NCBI GenBank assembly: GCA_035293985.1
Contig: DATGLS010000012.1
Span: 124,001-188,000 of the forward strand
Reading direction: 5' to 3'
Length of the DNA stretch: 64,000 nt
Origin: JAVDCA01 sp035293985
Lineage (GTDB): Bacteria > Pseudomonadota > Alphaproteobacteria > Rhizobiales > Xanthobacteraceae
In this document: piece after piece, positions 15,084 through 24,418 of the stretch
How positions within the stretch are numbered: the first letter of the stretch is position 1
Layout of the letters: each line of letters starts with the position of its first letter
Translations under genes and position numbers: made by a program
The notes under the pieces: generated by a model
The model's input: the letters and a program-made list of their open reading frames with translations, nothing else
What the model was told of the DNA's origin: nothing
Databases searched by the model: none

Positions 15084-18000
15084 CTACGCCACCTGCTGAT
15101 CGCGGATGCGCACGGCGCCTTCGAGGTCGACCGAGACCAGCTGCGACACGCCGCGCTCCGCCATGGTGACGCCGAACAGGCGGTTCATGCGCGCCATGGT
15201 GATCGGATTGTGGGTGATGATGACGAAGCGCGTGTCGGTGGAGCGCGTCATCTCGTCCAGCAGGTCGCAGAACCGGTCCACGTTGTGATCGTCGAGCGGG
15301 GCGTCCACCTCGTCGAGCACGCAGATCGGCGCCGGGTTGGTCAAGAACACCGCGAAGATCAGCGCCATGGCGGTGAGCGCCTGCTCGCCGCCGGAGAGCA
15401 GCGAGAGCGTCGCCGGCTTCTTGCCGGGCGGCTTCGCCAGGATGTCGAGGCCGGCCTCGAGCGGGTCCTCGTGCTCGATCAGCTGCAGCTCGGCGGTGCC
15501 GCCGCCGAACAATTCGGTGAACAGCCGCTTGAAGTGGGTCGACACCACCTCGAACGAGGCGAGCAGGCGCTCGCGCGCCTCCTTGTTGAGGCTGAGGATG
15601 CCGGTGCGCAGGCGCTTGATCGCCTCGCCGAGATCCTCGCGCTCGGTGGTGAGCGAGCCGTGCTGGGCCTCGACCTCGCGCAGCTCTTCCTCGGCGCGCA
15701 GGTTGACGGCGCCGATGTTCTCGCGGCTGCGCCGCAGCTTCTCCAGCTCGGTCTCGATCTCGGTGACCTGCGGCAGCACCGTCTCGGCCGTGATCTCGGC
15801 CATGGCGGCGACTTCCGATGGCTCTACTTCGAGCATCTCGCGGATCTCGTGCGCGACGTCGGTGAGCCGGCGCTTCGCTGCCTCGTGACGTTCCTCGGCG
15901 CGGGCCGCATCCTCGCGCGCCGTGCCCATGGCCTCGAGCGCGGCCCGCGCCGCCCTGTCGGCGGTCGCGAGCGCGTTCTCGCCGTTCGCGAGCGCGTCGG
16001 CGGCGCCGCGTCGGCTTCCCTCGGCCTCCTGGATTTGCGTGATCAGCGCGCTGCGCTGCTCGGCAAAGGCCTGCGGCGCGTCCTGCAGGCCGGCGCGCTC
16101 GGCGCGGGTCTCGGTCTGGCGCGCCTGCAGGGTCTCGATCTGCGTCGTCGCGCTCTGGCGTCGCTCGTTCCACGCCGAGCTCTCCGTGCGGATGGCCGAA
16201 AGTCGCCGCTCCGCAAGCTCGACCTCGCGCGCGAGCGCCTGCGCCTCGGCCCGCACCTCGGCAAGCCTGGCGCGCTCGTCGGTCAGGCGCGCGCGTATCT
16301 CGCCGAGCTCGGCCTCGATCGTATCGGTCGGAGCGAGCGCGGCGAGTGCCGCCTGCGCATCGTCGTGGGCGGTCTGCGCCTCGGCCTGGCTGGCCGCGAG
16401 CCGGGTTTTCGCTTCCGATAGTGCCGAGTGGCGCGCCGTGATGCGGGCGAGCTCGCGCTCGGCGGCGGCGTGACGATCGCGCGCCGCGTCCGCCTCGCGC
16501 TGCAGGTCGCGCCGGCGCGCATGCGCTGCGGTTTCCGCCTCGGAGGTGGTCGCGACCTCGGCCTGCGCCTGTGCCACCACGGCGCGGCGGGTATCGACGT
16601 CGGCGCGCGCGAGCTTGAGCTCGGCCTCGACGTCGGCGAGCCGGTTGCGCTCGGCGAGCCGGCGGGCGGCGCCGGTCGGCGCATGTGCCGCGACCGCAAA
16701 GCCGTCCCAGCGCCACAGATCGCCCTCGCGCGACACGAGCCGCTGGCCGGGCTTGAGCTGCGCGACGAGCCGGGCGCCTTCTGCGCGCGTCGGCACGATG
16801 CCGATCTGGGCCAGGCGGCGCGCCAGCTCCTTCGGCGCCGTGACCTGGGCGGCGAGCGGCTCGACGCCTTCCGGCAGGGCAGGATCGCCGTCCGCGGCCG
16901 CACCGCCCCAGTGCATGGGCGCGTTCGCCTCGATCGGGGCATCGAGATCATCGCCGAGCGCCGCACCGAGCGCGGTCTCGAAACCCTTCGCCACCACGAC
17001 CTGGTCGATCACCGGCGGCCACAGGTTCTTGGCGTCGACGTGCAGCACCTTGGCGAGCGTCTTCGCCTCGGCCTCGAGCCGGTTCGCGCGCCGCTCTGCC
17101 TCGGTGAGCGGCTGGCGCGCGACATCGAGCGCCTGGCGCGCGCCCGAATGGGCGGCCTCGGCCCGCACCGTGATGGCCTCGGCCTCGCTGATGGCCGCCT
17201 GTGCGGTGGTGACGGCGGCGGCCAGCGCCGCAAGGTCGACGCTTGCGGCGGCTTCCGCCGTGACGCGCTCGAACTCGGCGGTGACGCCCGCAAGCTCGCT
17301 TTCGATGCGGGCGCGGCGGTCGGCGTGGCCGCGCGCGGCATTCTCGAGTTCGTGGCGGCGCGCCGTGAGATCGGCGAGCGCCTTGGTGATGTGGTCGAAG
17401 GTCTGCTCGGTCGCCGCAACCTGGGTGGCGGCGCCGGCGGCGCGTTGATCGACGCTCACTCGCCGTTCTGCGGTCGCGGCGGCCTCGCGCTCGAGTCCCT
17501 CCTGCTCGGCGGCAAGCCGCGCGATCACGGCGTCGGCGTCGGCGGACAGCTTGGTCTCCCGGGCGATGTCCTCGTCGAGCTGCACGATGCGCCGGTCGAG
17601 CTCGGCCATGCGCTCTCGGGCGCGCGTCTCCTCGCGGTCGAGCGTCTCGCGCGCGATCACCAGGCGCTGCAGCGCGGCCGCTTCCTTGGCCTCCGCCTCG
17701 CGCAGCGCCGGCAGCGCCGCGGCGGCCAGCGCCTGCAGCTTCGCGGCCTCGGCCTGTGCGCCGGTGCGCTCGGCGACGATGCGGATGCTTAAGTCCTTGG
17801 CGTGCTCGGCCTCCGCGACCTCGGTGGTGGCGTTGACGAAGCGCAGATGATGCAGCGTCGCCTCCGCCTTGCGGATCTGCTGCGACAGCGCGCGGTAGCG
17901 CACCGCCTGGCGCGACTGGCGCTTCAAGGCTTCCATCTGGGCCGCGAGCTGGCCGATCACGTCGTCGAGGCGGGCCAGATTCTGCTCGGCGGCGCGCAGG

Positions 18001-18548
18001 CGCAGCTCCGCCTCGTGGCGGCGCGCGTGCAGGCCGGAGATGCCGGCCGCCTCCTCGAGCACGCGGCGGCGCTGCTCGGGCTTGGCCTGGATGATCTCGC
18101 CGATGCGGCCCTGGTGCACGAGCGCGGGCGAGCGCGCGCCGGTCGAGGCGTCGGCGAACAGGATCTGCACGTCGCGCGCGCGCACCTCGCGGCCGTTGAC
18201 ACGGTAGGTCGAGCCCTTGTCGCGCTCGATCCGGCGTGAGACCTCGAGCGTCTCCTCGCCGTTGAACTGCGCGGGCGCGCTGCGGTCGCTGTTGTCGATC
18301 CCCATCGCGACCTCCGCCGTGTTGCGCGGCGGGCGGCCGGTGTTGCCGGAGAAGATCACGTCGTCCATGTCGGCGGCGCGCATCGACTTGTGCGAGGTCT
18401 CGCCCATCACCCAGCGCAACGCCTCGACGAGATTGGACTTGCCGCAACCGTTCGGCCCGACCACGCCGGTGAGCCCCGGCTCGATCAGGAAATCGGTCGG
18501 CTCGACGAACGATTTGAAGCCGAGAAGGCGCAGCTTGGTCAGTTTCAT
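15084..18548 (-). CDS. smc: Chromosome segregation protein SMC
   Basis: A 1154-residue structural-maintenance-of-chromosomes ATPase that organises and resolves sister chromosomes as a dimer with ScpA/ScpB. The N-terminal head starts MKLTKLRLLGFKSFVEPTDF with Walker A GPNGCGKSN at 31-39. Long alanine-, glutamate- and arginine-rich coiled coils flank a hinge near residues 500-650. The C-terminal head has the signature LSLLSGGEQALTAMAL and Walker B with PICVLDEVDAPLDDHN. The start is set by the conserved MKL; upstream in-frame ATGs would add a non-family extension. The order smc-dsbA-dciA-mutY is common in Hyphomicrobiales. Confidence 0.98.
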   Translation of the reverse strand: MKLTKLRLLGFKSFVEPTDFLIEPGLTGVVGPNGCGKSNLVEALRWVMGETSHKSMRAADMDDVIFSGNTGRPPRNTAEVAMGIDNSDRSAPAQFNGEETLEVSRRIERDKGSTYRVNGREVRARDVQILFADASTGARSPALVHQGRIGEIIQAKPEQRRRVLEEAAGISGLHARRHEAELRLRAAEQNLARLDDVIGQLAAQMEALKRQSRQAVRYRALSQQIRKAEATLHHLRFVNATTEVAEAEHAKDLSIRIVAERTGAQAEAAKLQALAAAALPALREAEAKEAAALQRLVIARETLDREETRARERMAELDRRIVQLDEDIARETKLSADADAVIARLAAEQEGLEREAAATAERRVSVDQRAAGAATQVAATEQTFDHITKALADLTARRHELENAARGHADRRARIESELAGVTAEFERVTAEAAASVDLAALAAAVTTAQAAISEAEAITVRAEAAHSGARQALDVARQPLTEAERRANRLEAEAKTLAKVLHVDAKNLWPPVIDQVVVAKGFETALGAALGDDLDAPIEANAPMHWGGAAADGDPALPEGVEPLAAQVTAPKELARRLAQIGIVPTRAEGARLVAQLKPGQRLVSREGDLWRWDGFAVAAHAPTGAARRLAERNRLADVEAELKLARADVDTRRAVVAQAQAEVATTSEAETAAHARRRDLQREADAARDRHAAAERELARITARHSALSEAKTRLAASQAEAQTAHDDAQAALAALAPTDTIEAELGEIRARLTDERARLAEVRAEAQALAREVELAERRLSAIRTESSAWNERRQSATTQIETLQARQTETRAERAGLQDAPQAFAEQRSALITQIQEAEGSRRGAADALANGENALATADRAARAALEAMGTAREDAARAEERHEAAKRRLTDVAHEIREMLEVEPSEVAAMAEITAETVLPQVTEIETELEKLRRSRENIGAVNLRAEEELREVEAQHGSLTTEREDLGEAIKRLRTGILSLNKEARERLLASFEVVSTHFKRLFTELFGGGTAELQLIEHEDPLEAGLDILAKPPGKKPATLSLLSGGEQALTAMALIFAVFLTNPAPICVLDEVDAPLDDHNVDRFCDLLDEMTRSTDTRFVIITHNPITMARMNRLFGVTMAERGVSQLVSVDLEGAVRIRDQQVA

Positions 18549-18747
18549 GAACGCATAAGCCTCTGGGCGCGCGGGCGAATCACCCTGCACGAAAGTGGGC
18601 GCGCAACGGTCGGTTTGTCCAGAGCCCGGATCCACGGGCCGGGCCGGGCGAGGGAAGCGGAGTTCCGCATCCGCTGCACCATGATCAGCAGCACAGATTC
18701 CGGCAACCCTGCGCGGGTGCGTTTTCCCGCGGTTCCTTGCCCGATCC

Positions 18748-18777
18748 GGCTAAAAAATAGCCGTGGAAAAACTCCAC
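18748..18777. other. Two adjacent short hairpins between dsbA and smc
   Basis: GGCTA-AAAAA-TAGCC (18748-18762) is followed directly by GTGGA and TCCAC (18763-18777). They lie in the 261-bp gap downstream of dsbA and upstream of smc. They could weakly terminate dsbA transcripts or be chance structure; no U-tract follows. Confidence 0.35.
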
Positions 18778-18809
18778 AGATACTTTCTGCTGATTTTCGT
18801 AAGCCGTTG

Positions 18810-19472
18810 TCAGGCCTTCAGAAGCGGATCGATCAGCTTCTGCAGGTCCTCGAACGACATGGCCCCTTTGTAGATCTGTCCATTGATGAAGAAGGTCGGC
18901 GTCGAATCGACCTTGAACTTGTCCTGGGCGCGGTTGCGCACCCACTCGACCCCATCGAGGACCTTCTGGTTGGCGAGGCACTCCTTGAAGCTCTGCTCGG
19001 TGAATCCGGCCTGCTTGACGGTCGCCAGCATCGGTTCGAGCGGTTTGTCGACCGCCCACGTCTGCTGGGTACGGAAGAGGAGGTCGACGACGGCGAAGAA
19101 CTTGTCCTTGCCGGCGCAGCGCGCCAGCATGAAAGCGCCGGTCGCGATCGGGTCGAAGGGAAATTCGCGCAGAATAAACCGCACCTTGCCGGTATCAATA
19201 TACTTTTCCTTGAGCTCAGGGAACGTGTTCAGAGCAAAATGCGCGCAGTGCGGGCAAGTCATCGAGGCGTACTCGATGATGGTGACGGACGCCTTGTCGG
19301 AGCCCATGGTTTCCTCACCGAGCGGCCCCGCCTGCATCAGGTCGGCTTCAGCCGCCGATTGGGCGAGCGCACCCTGGCTTTGCGCCAGGAGCTCGAGCCC
19401 GCCGCCCGAGAGTGCGGCAGCAAGCGCGAAGGTCGACGTGGCGAGCAGCAATTTGCGGCGGGTGATACGCAA
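18810..19472 (-). CDS. DsbA-family thiol:disulfide oxidoreductase
   Basis: A 220-residue exported thioredoxin-fold protein that probably forms or shuffles disulfides in the periplasm. It has a Tat-like N-terminus (TRRKLLLATSTFALAAALSG), the active site CPHC at 73-76 inside EYASMTCPHCAHFA, and the cis-proline loop STPTFFINGQ. Length and motifs match the DsbA/BdbD-like proteins found beside smc in rhizobia. Two further cysteines (in ARCAGKD and ECLANQ) lie in the helical insert. It is preceded by a heptad repeat array and followed by small hairpins before smc. Confidence 0.93.
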   Translation of the reverse strand: MRITRRKLLLATSTFALAAALSGGGLELLAQSQGALAQSAAEADLMQAGPLGEETMGSDKASVTIIEYASMTCPHCAHFALNTFPELKEKYIDTGKVRFILREFPFDPIATGAFMLARCAGKDKFFAVVDLLFRTQQTWAVDKPLEPMLATVKQAGFTEQSFKECLANQKVLDGVEWVRNRAQDKFKVDSTPTFFINGQIYKGAMSFEDLQKLIDPLLKA

Positions 19473-19621
19473 CGGAAATCCCCTTGAGTTGGTCGATCGG
19501 CCGGTCCGTCCGATCGGTTACCTCTTCCGGCGCAATGTGGCAATCTCGCGCCACGCTTGGCCAGCGAATGGTCACGTTCGCTTGAGGCGGCGCGGCGCCT
19601 CGGCGGGGTGAATAGGGGAGG

Positions 19622-19676
19622 GTGAATATCGAGTAGGACGCTGGCCTGCTCGCTATTCGCTACTCGCCATTCGCCC
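19622..19676. repeat. Inverted heptad repeat array, copy 3
   Basis: A short left arm (GTGAATATCGAGTAG, 19622-19636) faces a longer right arm of CGCTATTCGCTACTCGCCAT units (19648-19676). It ends six bases before the dciA stop codon. Confidence 0.75.
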
Positions 19677-19681
19677 TTTCC

Positions 19682-20167
19682 TCATCGCCCCTTCACCGCC
19701 GCCCCCAGCCGCCCGAGCGCCGCACGCAGATTCTCATCGGCGATGTCGGTCATGCTGTCGGCGATGCGGCGCGCCTCCTGCGGGTCGATCGTGTTGCGCG
19801 GCCGCGGCTTGGCGCGGCGGGCGAGCGGCGCCTGGGTCAGCCTGACCTGCCCGATCGCCCGCCAGCCGAGGAACTGGTTGACGCGATCGATGATCACATT
19901 GGTCTGGTGCTGGATCTCGATCGCGGCCGGACCTTCGCAGCGCAGAAGGAGCGTCGCGGGCTCGGCATCGTCCGGGTCCGCCTGGCGCGGCCAAGTGATC
20001 TTCATCGGCTCGGCGTGCGCCGCGATCTCGGGCCCGACGATGGTCTCCCAGCGCGTCACGATCTCGGTCGACGCGAAACCGTGGCGCTTGAACGATTCGG
20101 CAAGGCTCGGCCCGACGACGTCGGCGAGCCGGCGGGCGGGCTTACGCAGGTCGGGAGGCTTGTTCAT
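19682..20167 (-). CDS. dciA: DciA-family (DUF721) helicase-loader protein
   Basis: A 161-residue protein of the DUF721/DciA family, the ancestral bacterial loader of the replicative helicase DnaB. The N-terminal half carries the family pattern LADVVGPSLAESFKRHG, then VTRWETIVGPEIAAHAEP and a KH-like core (TLLLRCEGPAAIEIQHQTNV and INQFLGW-type VNQFLGWRAIGQVRLTQ). I use the start MNKPPDLRKPARRL at 20167; an upstream ATG at 20185 adds six residues. It is divergent from mutY with 41 bp between starts, so the two promoters must be compact and overlapping. Confidence 0.88.
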   Translation of the reverse strand: MNKPPDLRKPARRLADVVGPSLAESFKRHGFASTEIVTRWETIVGPEIAAHAEPMKITWPRQADPDDAEPATLLLRCEGPAAIEIQHQTNVIIDRVNQFLGWRAIGQVRLTQAPLARRAKPRPRNTIDPQEARRIADSMTDIADENLRAALGRLGAAVKGR

Positions 20168-20208
20168 GAGCGGGGCCTCTGCCACAGGAGGATGCCGAAG
20201 GGTTCGAG

Positions 20209-21321
20209 ATGACGCTAGCAGGCGAGAGCGCTGGACGAAAGCGTGGGCGCAAATCCGCGCCGGTGGACTCGCGCCCGCCGCAGGCCGCCACGCTGCTCGC
20301 CTGGTATGACCGCAATCGCCGCAAGCTGCCCTGGCGCGCGGCGCCGGGTGAGACGCCCGATCCTTATCGGGTCTGGCTTTCCGAGATCATGCTGCAGCAG
20401 ACCACCGTGAAGACGGTCGCGCCTTTTTATGCCCGCTTCCTCGCGCGCTTCCCGACCGTCACGCGGCTCGCCGCCGCCTCGCTCGAGGACGTGCTGCGCG
20501 CTTGGGCGGGCCTCGGCTATTACGCGCGTGGGCGCAACCTGCATGCCTGTGCGCAAGCCGTGGTCGCGCGTCATGGGGGAGAGTTTCCGCAGACCGAAGC
20601 CGAGCTCGCCGAGTTGCCGGGCATCGGCCCCTACACGGCCGCCGCCATCGCGGCGATCGCGTTCGACCAGACGGCGACGCCGGTCGACGGCAACGTCGAG
20701 CGCGTGGTGGCGCGGCTGTTCGCCGTCGAGGACGCGTTGCCGGATGCCAAGCCGGAGATCCGCCGGCTCGCCGCGAGGCTGACGCCGCCGCGTCGCGCCG
20801 GCGATTTCGCCCAGGCCCTGATGGACCTTGGGGCGACCCTGTGCTCGCCGAAGAAGCCGGCCTGCGCTCTCTGCCCGTGGAGCGAGCCGTGCGCGGCGCG
20901 CGGCCGTGGCGATGCCGAGACGTTTCCGCGCAAGGTCGCCAAGCGCGAGGGCAAGCTGCGCCGCGGCGCGGCCTTCGTGGTGGTGCGCGCCGACGGTCAG
21001 GTGCTGGTGCGCACCCGCCCCGCCAAAGGCCTGCTCGGCGGCATGACCGAGGTGCCGACCTCGGCGTGGACGCATGATTTCGACGACGGCGATGCGCTCG
21101 CCGAAGCGCCGCGCTTGGCGCGCGCGACGTGGCGGCGCGTGCCGGGCCGCGTGACGCATGTATTCACGCATTTTCCATTGGAGCTCAGCGTGCACCTGGC
21201 GCGCCTCGGCGCGGCCGCCGAGGCGCCGGCGGGGATGCGATGGGTTGCCCTCGCGGATCTCGAAGACGAGGCATTGCCGAATCTGATGCGCAAGGTGGTT
21301 GCACATGCGCTGGAACAGTAG
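20209..21321 (+). CDS. mutY: A/G-specific adenine DNA glycosylase
   Basis: Removes adenine mispaired with 8-oxoguanine. The 370-residue product has the catalytic glutamate region SEIMLQQTTVKTV (Glu59), the helix-hairpin-helix LPGIGPYTAAAIAAIAF with catalytic Asp160 in TPVDGNVERV, and a [4Fe-4S] cluster formed by Cys212, Cys219, Cys222 and Cys228. A NUDIX-like C-terminal domain (from about 245) for 8-oxoG recognition follows. The TAG stop is again the first codon of the TAGGGTGGGC element. Confidence 0.96.
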   Translation: MTLAGESAGRKRGRKSAPVDSRPPQAATLLAWYDRNRRKLPWRAAPGETPDPYRVWLSEIMLQQTTVKTVAPFYARFLARFPTVTRLAAASLEDVLRAWAGLGYYARGRNLHACAQAVVARHGGEFPQTEAELAELPGIGPYTAAAIAAIAFDQTATPVDGNVERVVARLFAVEDALPDAKPEIRRLAARLTPPRRAGDFAQALMDLGATLCSPKKPACALCPWSEPCAARGRGDAETFPRKVAKREGKLRRGAAFVVVRADGQVLVRTRPAKGLLGGMTEVPTSAWTHDFDDGDALAEAPRLARATWRRVPGRVTHVFTHFPLELSVHLARLGAAAEAPAGMRWVALADLEDEALPNLMRKVVAHALEQ

Positions 21322-21420
21322 GGTGGGCACGGCCGCTTTGCACCCTCGATCCGCATGGGCAGAAGCGCCGAAGCGCCGTGCCCACGCGGATGGCAGTACC
21401 GACGATTTTGCCCATCCTGC
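21319..21420. repeat. TAGGGTGGGC palindromic element, copy 2
   Basis: Starts with the mutY stop (TAGGGTGGGCACGGCCGCTT) and is mirrored by GAAGCGCCGTGCCCACGCGG; a further GATTTTGCCCATCCTGC completes it. It lies between mutY and the SMP-30 gene. Confidence 0.75.
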
Positions 21421-21438
21421 GGTATCGAGCGAGGACCC

Positions 21439-22395
<957 letters not shown>

Positions 22396-22399
22396 GGGC

Positions 22400-22822
22400 T
22401 CATTCGATCGGATAGTCGGTCCACGGGTCGACGACCTTCGCACCCACGCGGCAGAAGTCGGATGTATTGCGCGTGGCGACCGTCATCTCCCGGACGAGCG
22501 CCGTCGCGGCGAGCAGGCCATCGTAGGCGGGGGGGGATCGCGGACGGAGATCCGCGACCACATCGTCATGATGGGCTCGTCGACGGGGAGCAGGCGCGTG
22601 TCGAGCCTTCGCGCATTTCCGCGTACCAGCGCTCGAGGAACTCGGCCTGCGGCCTGTCGCGTCGCGCGACGAGCTCGATCCCCCGCCGCAGCTCGCCGAG
22701 AACGATCATACTGGTGAAGACCTGTTCCGGCGGCAAGAGTTGAACCATTTCGCCACGGCTGGCGCTGCCCTCCGGCCGTTCTTGAGCTCGGAAACCACAT
22801 TCGTGTCGACCAGAAAGCGCAC
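22400..22822 (-). pseudogene. VapC-type PIN-domain toxin, frameshifted
   Basis: From GTG at 22822 the frame begins VRFLVDTNVVSELKNGRR, the PIN start with its first metal aspartate. Three frame changes follow. One near 22737 leads into LPPEQVFTSMIVLGELRRGI. One near 22604 leads into DTRLLPVDEPIMTMW. One at a run of eight G (22529-22536) leads into AYDGLLAATALVREMTVATR and a normal end, WTDYPIE then stop at 22400. All PIN acidic positions are present in the pieced-together protein (about 140 residues). The toxin, an RNase in this family, is thus almost certainly inactive. Sequencing error is possible at the G run but less likely for all three. Confidence 0.8.
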
Positions 22823-22834
22823 GGGTCGGCCAGT

Positions 22835-23167
22835 CTACGGGTCAAAGTCGCGTAGGCGGTTCAGCGCCGGATCCTTGCGAATACGTTCGGCGTTCCGCAT
22901 CGCTTCCCCCCAAAGCGCCTCGCCGTGCGGGGACGGATCTTCCTTCATGAAAAAAGACATCGAGGGCGGATTGGGGCTCATCCTGTGGCGGATCGAAACC
23001 GAGATGGCGGCGCAACTGCGCCGCTTCGGCCGGTCGCGCAGCATCGCGGCGGCCTTGCGAATGACTTCAGCCTCGCGCGCCGGGACCTGGACCTCGACGC
23101 GCTTCAGGCGCCGGTTCCGCAGGCGCTGCCGGTGCGAGTTGACTGTCTTTGTCCGAGCGTCCGTCAT
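22835..23167 (-). pseudogene. Antitoxin gene of the VapBC pair, probably frameshifted
   Basis: A 110-codon frame starts MTDARTKTVNSHRQRLRNRR and KRVEVQVPAREAEVIRKAAA, typical of short DNA-binding antitoxins. After LRDRP the frame turns basic and atypical, while a neighbouring frame reads AEAAQLRRHLGFDPPQDEPQ, more antitoxin-like. The first frame regains sense near its end (WGEAMRNAERIRKDP). This suggests two compensating frameshifts within about 120 bp. The stop lies 12 bp before the toxin start, the usual operon spacing. Its own start codon sits in a perfect inverted repeat, the likely autoregulatory operator. Confidence 0.6.
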
Positions 23168-23190
23168 TTCCGGAAATATGTCCGGAAATG
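23165..23190. promoter_or_regulatory. Inverted-repeat operator at the antitoxin start
   Basis: Perfect 10-bp arms CATTTCCGGA (23165-23174) and TCCGGAAATG (23181-23190) with a 6-bp spacer. The left arm includes the antitoxin start codon. Such palindromes are bound by VapB/VapBC to repress their own operon. Confidence 0.7.
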
Positions 23191-23342
23191 TTGCTCGATT
23201 CGAAGGCGCTCCGGCGGGCGGGTAGGCAAAGGACGCGTGAAGTGGCAGAGAACGGGGTGAGTGATCCCGCGCGCGACCCGCTCATCTTCCTGCTGAACTT
23301 CAATCTCCTCCTCATCGTCAACTTCAACCAAGGGAAAAAACG

Positions 23343-23693
23343 ATGGCTCTCCAACGCATTGACGCCGGCCCGCGCATGAGCAAGGTCGTCATCCACGGCG
23401 ACACCGTCTATCTCGCCGGCCTCACCGCAGCGAAGACGGTGGGCCAGAGCCTCGCCGAGCAGTCTGCCGAGATCCTCTCCCTCATCGACGGCTTTCTCGC
23501 CAAGGCCGGCACCGACAAGTCGAAGCTCATCACGGCGACGATCTGGCTTTCCGACATCCGCACCGTCGACGAGTTCAACAAGGTGTGGGACGCTTGGGTC
23601 GTTCCAGGCCAGACGCCGGCGCGCGCTTGCATCGAGGCGCTGCTGCAGGGGCCTGACAAGAAAATCGAGATCCAGGTGACCGCGGCGCGGTAA
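23343..23693 (+). CDS. RidA/YjgF family protein
   Basis: A 116-residue member of the RidA superfamily, whose archetype hydrolyses reactive enamine/imine intermediates. It begins MALQRIDAGPRMSKVVIHGD after AAGGGAAAAAACG and shows VYLAGLTA, TIWLSDIRTVDEFNKVWDAW and QTPARACIEALL. The arginine of PARACIEA is the RidA substrate-carboxylate ligand, so catalysis is plausible. It belongs to a subfamily with a shortened N-terminus. It stands alone between two decayed loci. Confidence 0.9.
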   Translation: MALQRIDAGPRMSKVVIHGDTVYLAGLTAAKTVGQSLAEQSAEILSLIDGFLAKAGTDKSKLITATIWLSDIRTVDEFNKVWDAWVVPGQTPARACIEALLQGPDKKIEIQVTAAR

Positions 23694-23841
23694 GGGACTG
23701 AGTCGGCACCGGAGTTCGTGTTACAACGCGTGCGGGAGAGGGCGGCGCCTGCATGCGGCGTTGCCGACGAGCTACGGTGGGCTTGACCTGGAGTGCACTC
23801 TAGGCAGTAGCTGCATTGGCTGTTCGATCAAGGAGCAGCCA

Positions 23842-23955
23842 ATGACAGCTACCGAAAAGACCCCCACCGAAAACAAGGTCCTCGTCGCCAAGATCTTCGA
23901 AGCGCGCTTGCGGCGTGACCCCGAGCCGTTCTTTACCGCCATGGCGGATGACTTC
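23842..23955 (+). pseudogene. NTF2/SnoaL-like protein, truncated after about 38 codons
   Basis: ATG at 23842 follows a good AAGGAG. The start MTATEKTPTENKVLVAKIFE and the segment DPEPFFTAMADDF match the first helix region of SnoaL-like NTF2-fold proteins of about 130 residues. After MADDF the sequence no longer fits: the following DNA is the reverse complement of the 3' part of a MerR gene. The frame stays open to 24348 but that part is antisense noise. The true gene has lost about two thirds of its length. Confidence 0.6.
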
Positions 23956-24288
23956 GCGTCGATCAACGCGAGCGCCTCGGGTCCAACGCGCAATCGTTTC
24001 GCGCACCCGGGCCTGGTGTCGTGCGAGCAGCTTGCGCCGCTACTTCAGGGCGGGGCTGCCTTGCTTCACCAGGCCCGTGTACTCGCGCATCTGAGCGATG
24101 GCCACTCCGGTGGCGCGCAGTCGCTCCATGAGATCGAGCCAGCCAATATGATGTTCCGAGTAGACCCTGCGACCGCCATGATCCCGCACGACCCCTGGAA
24201 TCAGTCCCTGGGCCTCGTAGCAGCGGATCGCATGAATGCTCCGGCCCGTTCTCCTTGCGACCTCTCCGATGTGGAGATCGTCTGGCAT
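23956..24288 (-). pseudogene. MerR-family regulator, nonsense mutation, frameshift and lost 3' end
   Basis: ATG 24288 opens MPDDLHIGEVARRTGRSIHA, a clear MerR winged-helix start, continuing to GLVKQGSPALK and a TAG at 24040-24042. In the same frame the family sequence continues (RRKLLARHQARVRETIARWT), so TAG probably replaced GAG. One extra C near 23989 then shifts the frame; correcting it gives EALALIDAK, again family-like. At that point homology stops at the junction with the truncated NTF2-like gene. The winged helix is intact, so an 82-residue DNA-binding fragment could still be made. Confidence 0.7.
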
Positions 24289-24418
24289 TCTTCGCTCCGT
24301 GCAATCGCCAGGGAAGGTGGCGGCTGCTTTGCTCGCCCCTCAGAGTGATGGGTCTGGCAGATTCAAGGTCGTCAGGGCAATATGAGACGATGCGTGCTTC
24401 CGGTATGACCTGCCTCTC

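Noticed and set aside
15210..16421. 403-codon forward frame inside smc
   Set aside because: Shadow of the coiled-coil region, whose alanine/glutamate codons leave long open frames on the other strand.
1883..19676. Heptad arrays as a CRISPR
   Set aside because: Units are 7 bp without spacers and are arranged as facing arms; no cas genes are present.
23149..23379. 76-codon forward frame upstream of RidA
   Set aside because: Overlaps the antitoxin operator and runs into RidA in another frame; no family match.
23956..24348. Extension of the NTF2-like frame through the MerR gene as a fusion protein
   Set aside because: Beyond MADDF the frame is antisense to MerR codons; it is a chance read-through, not a designed fusion.
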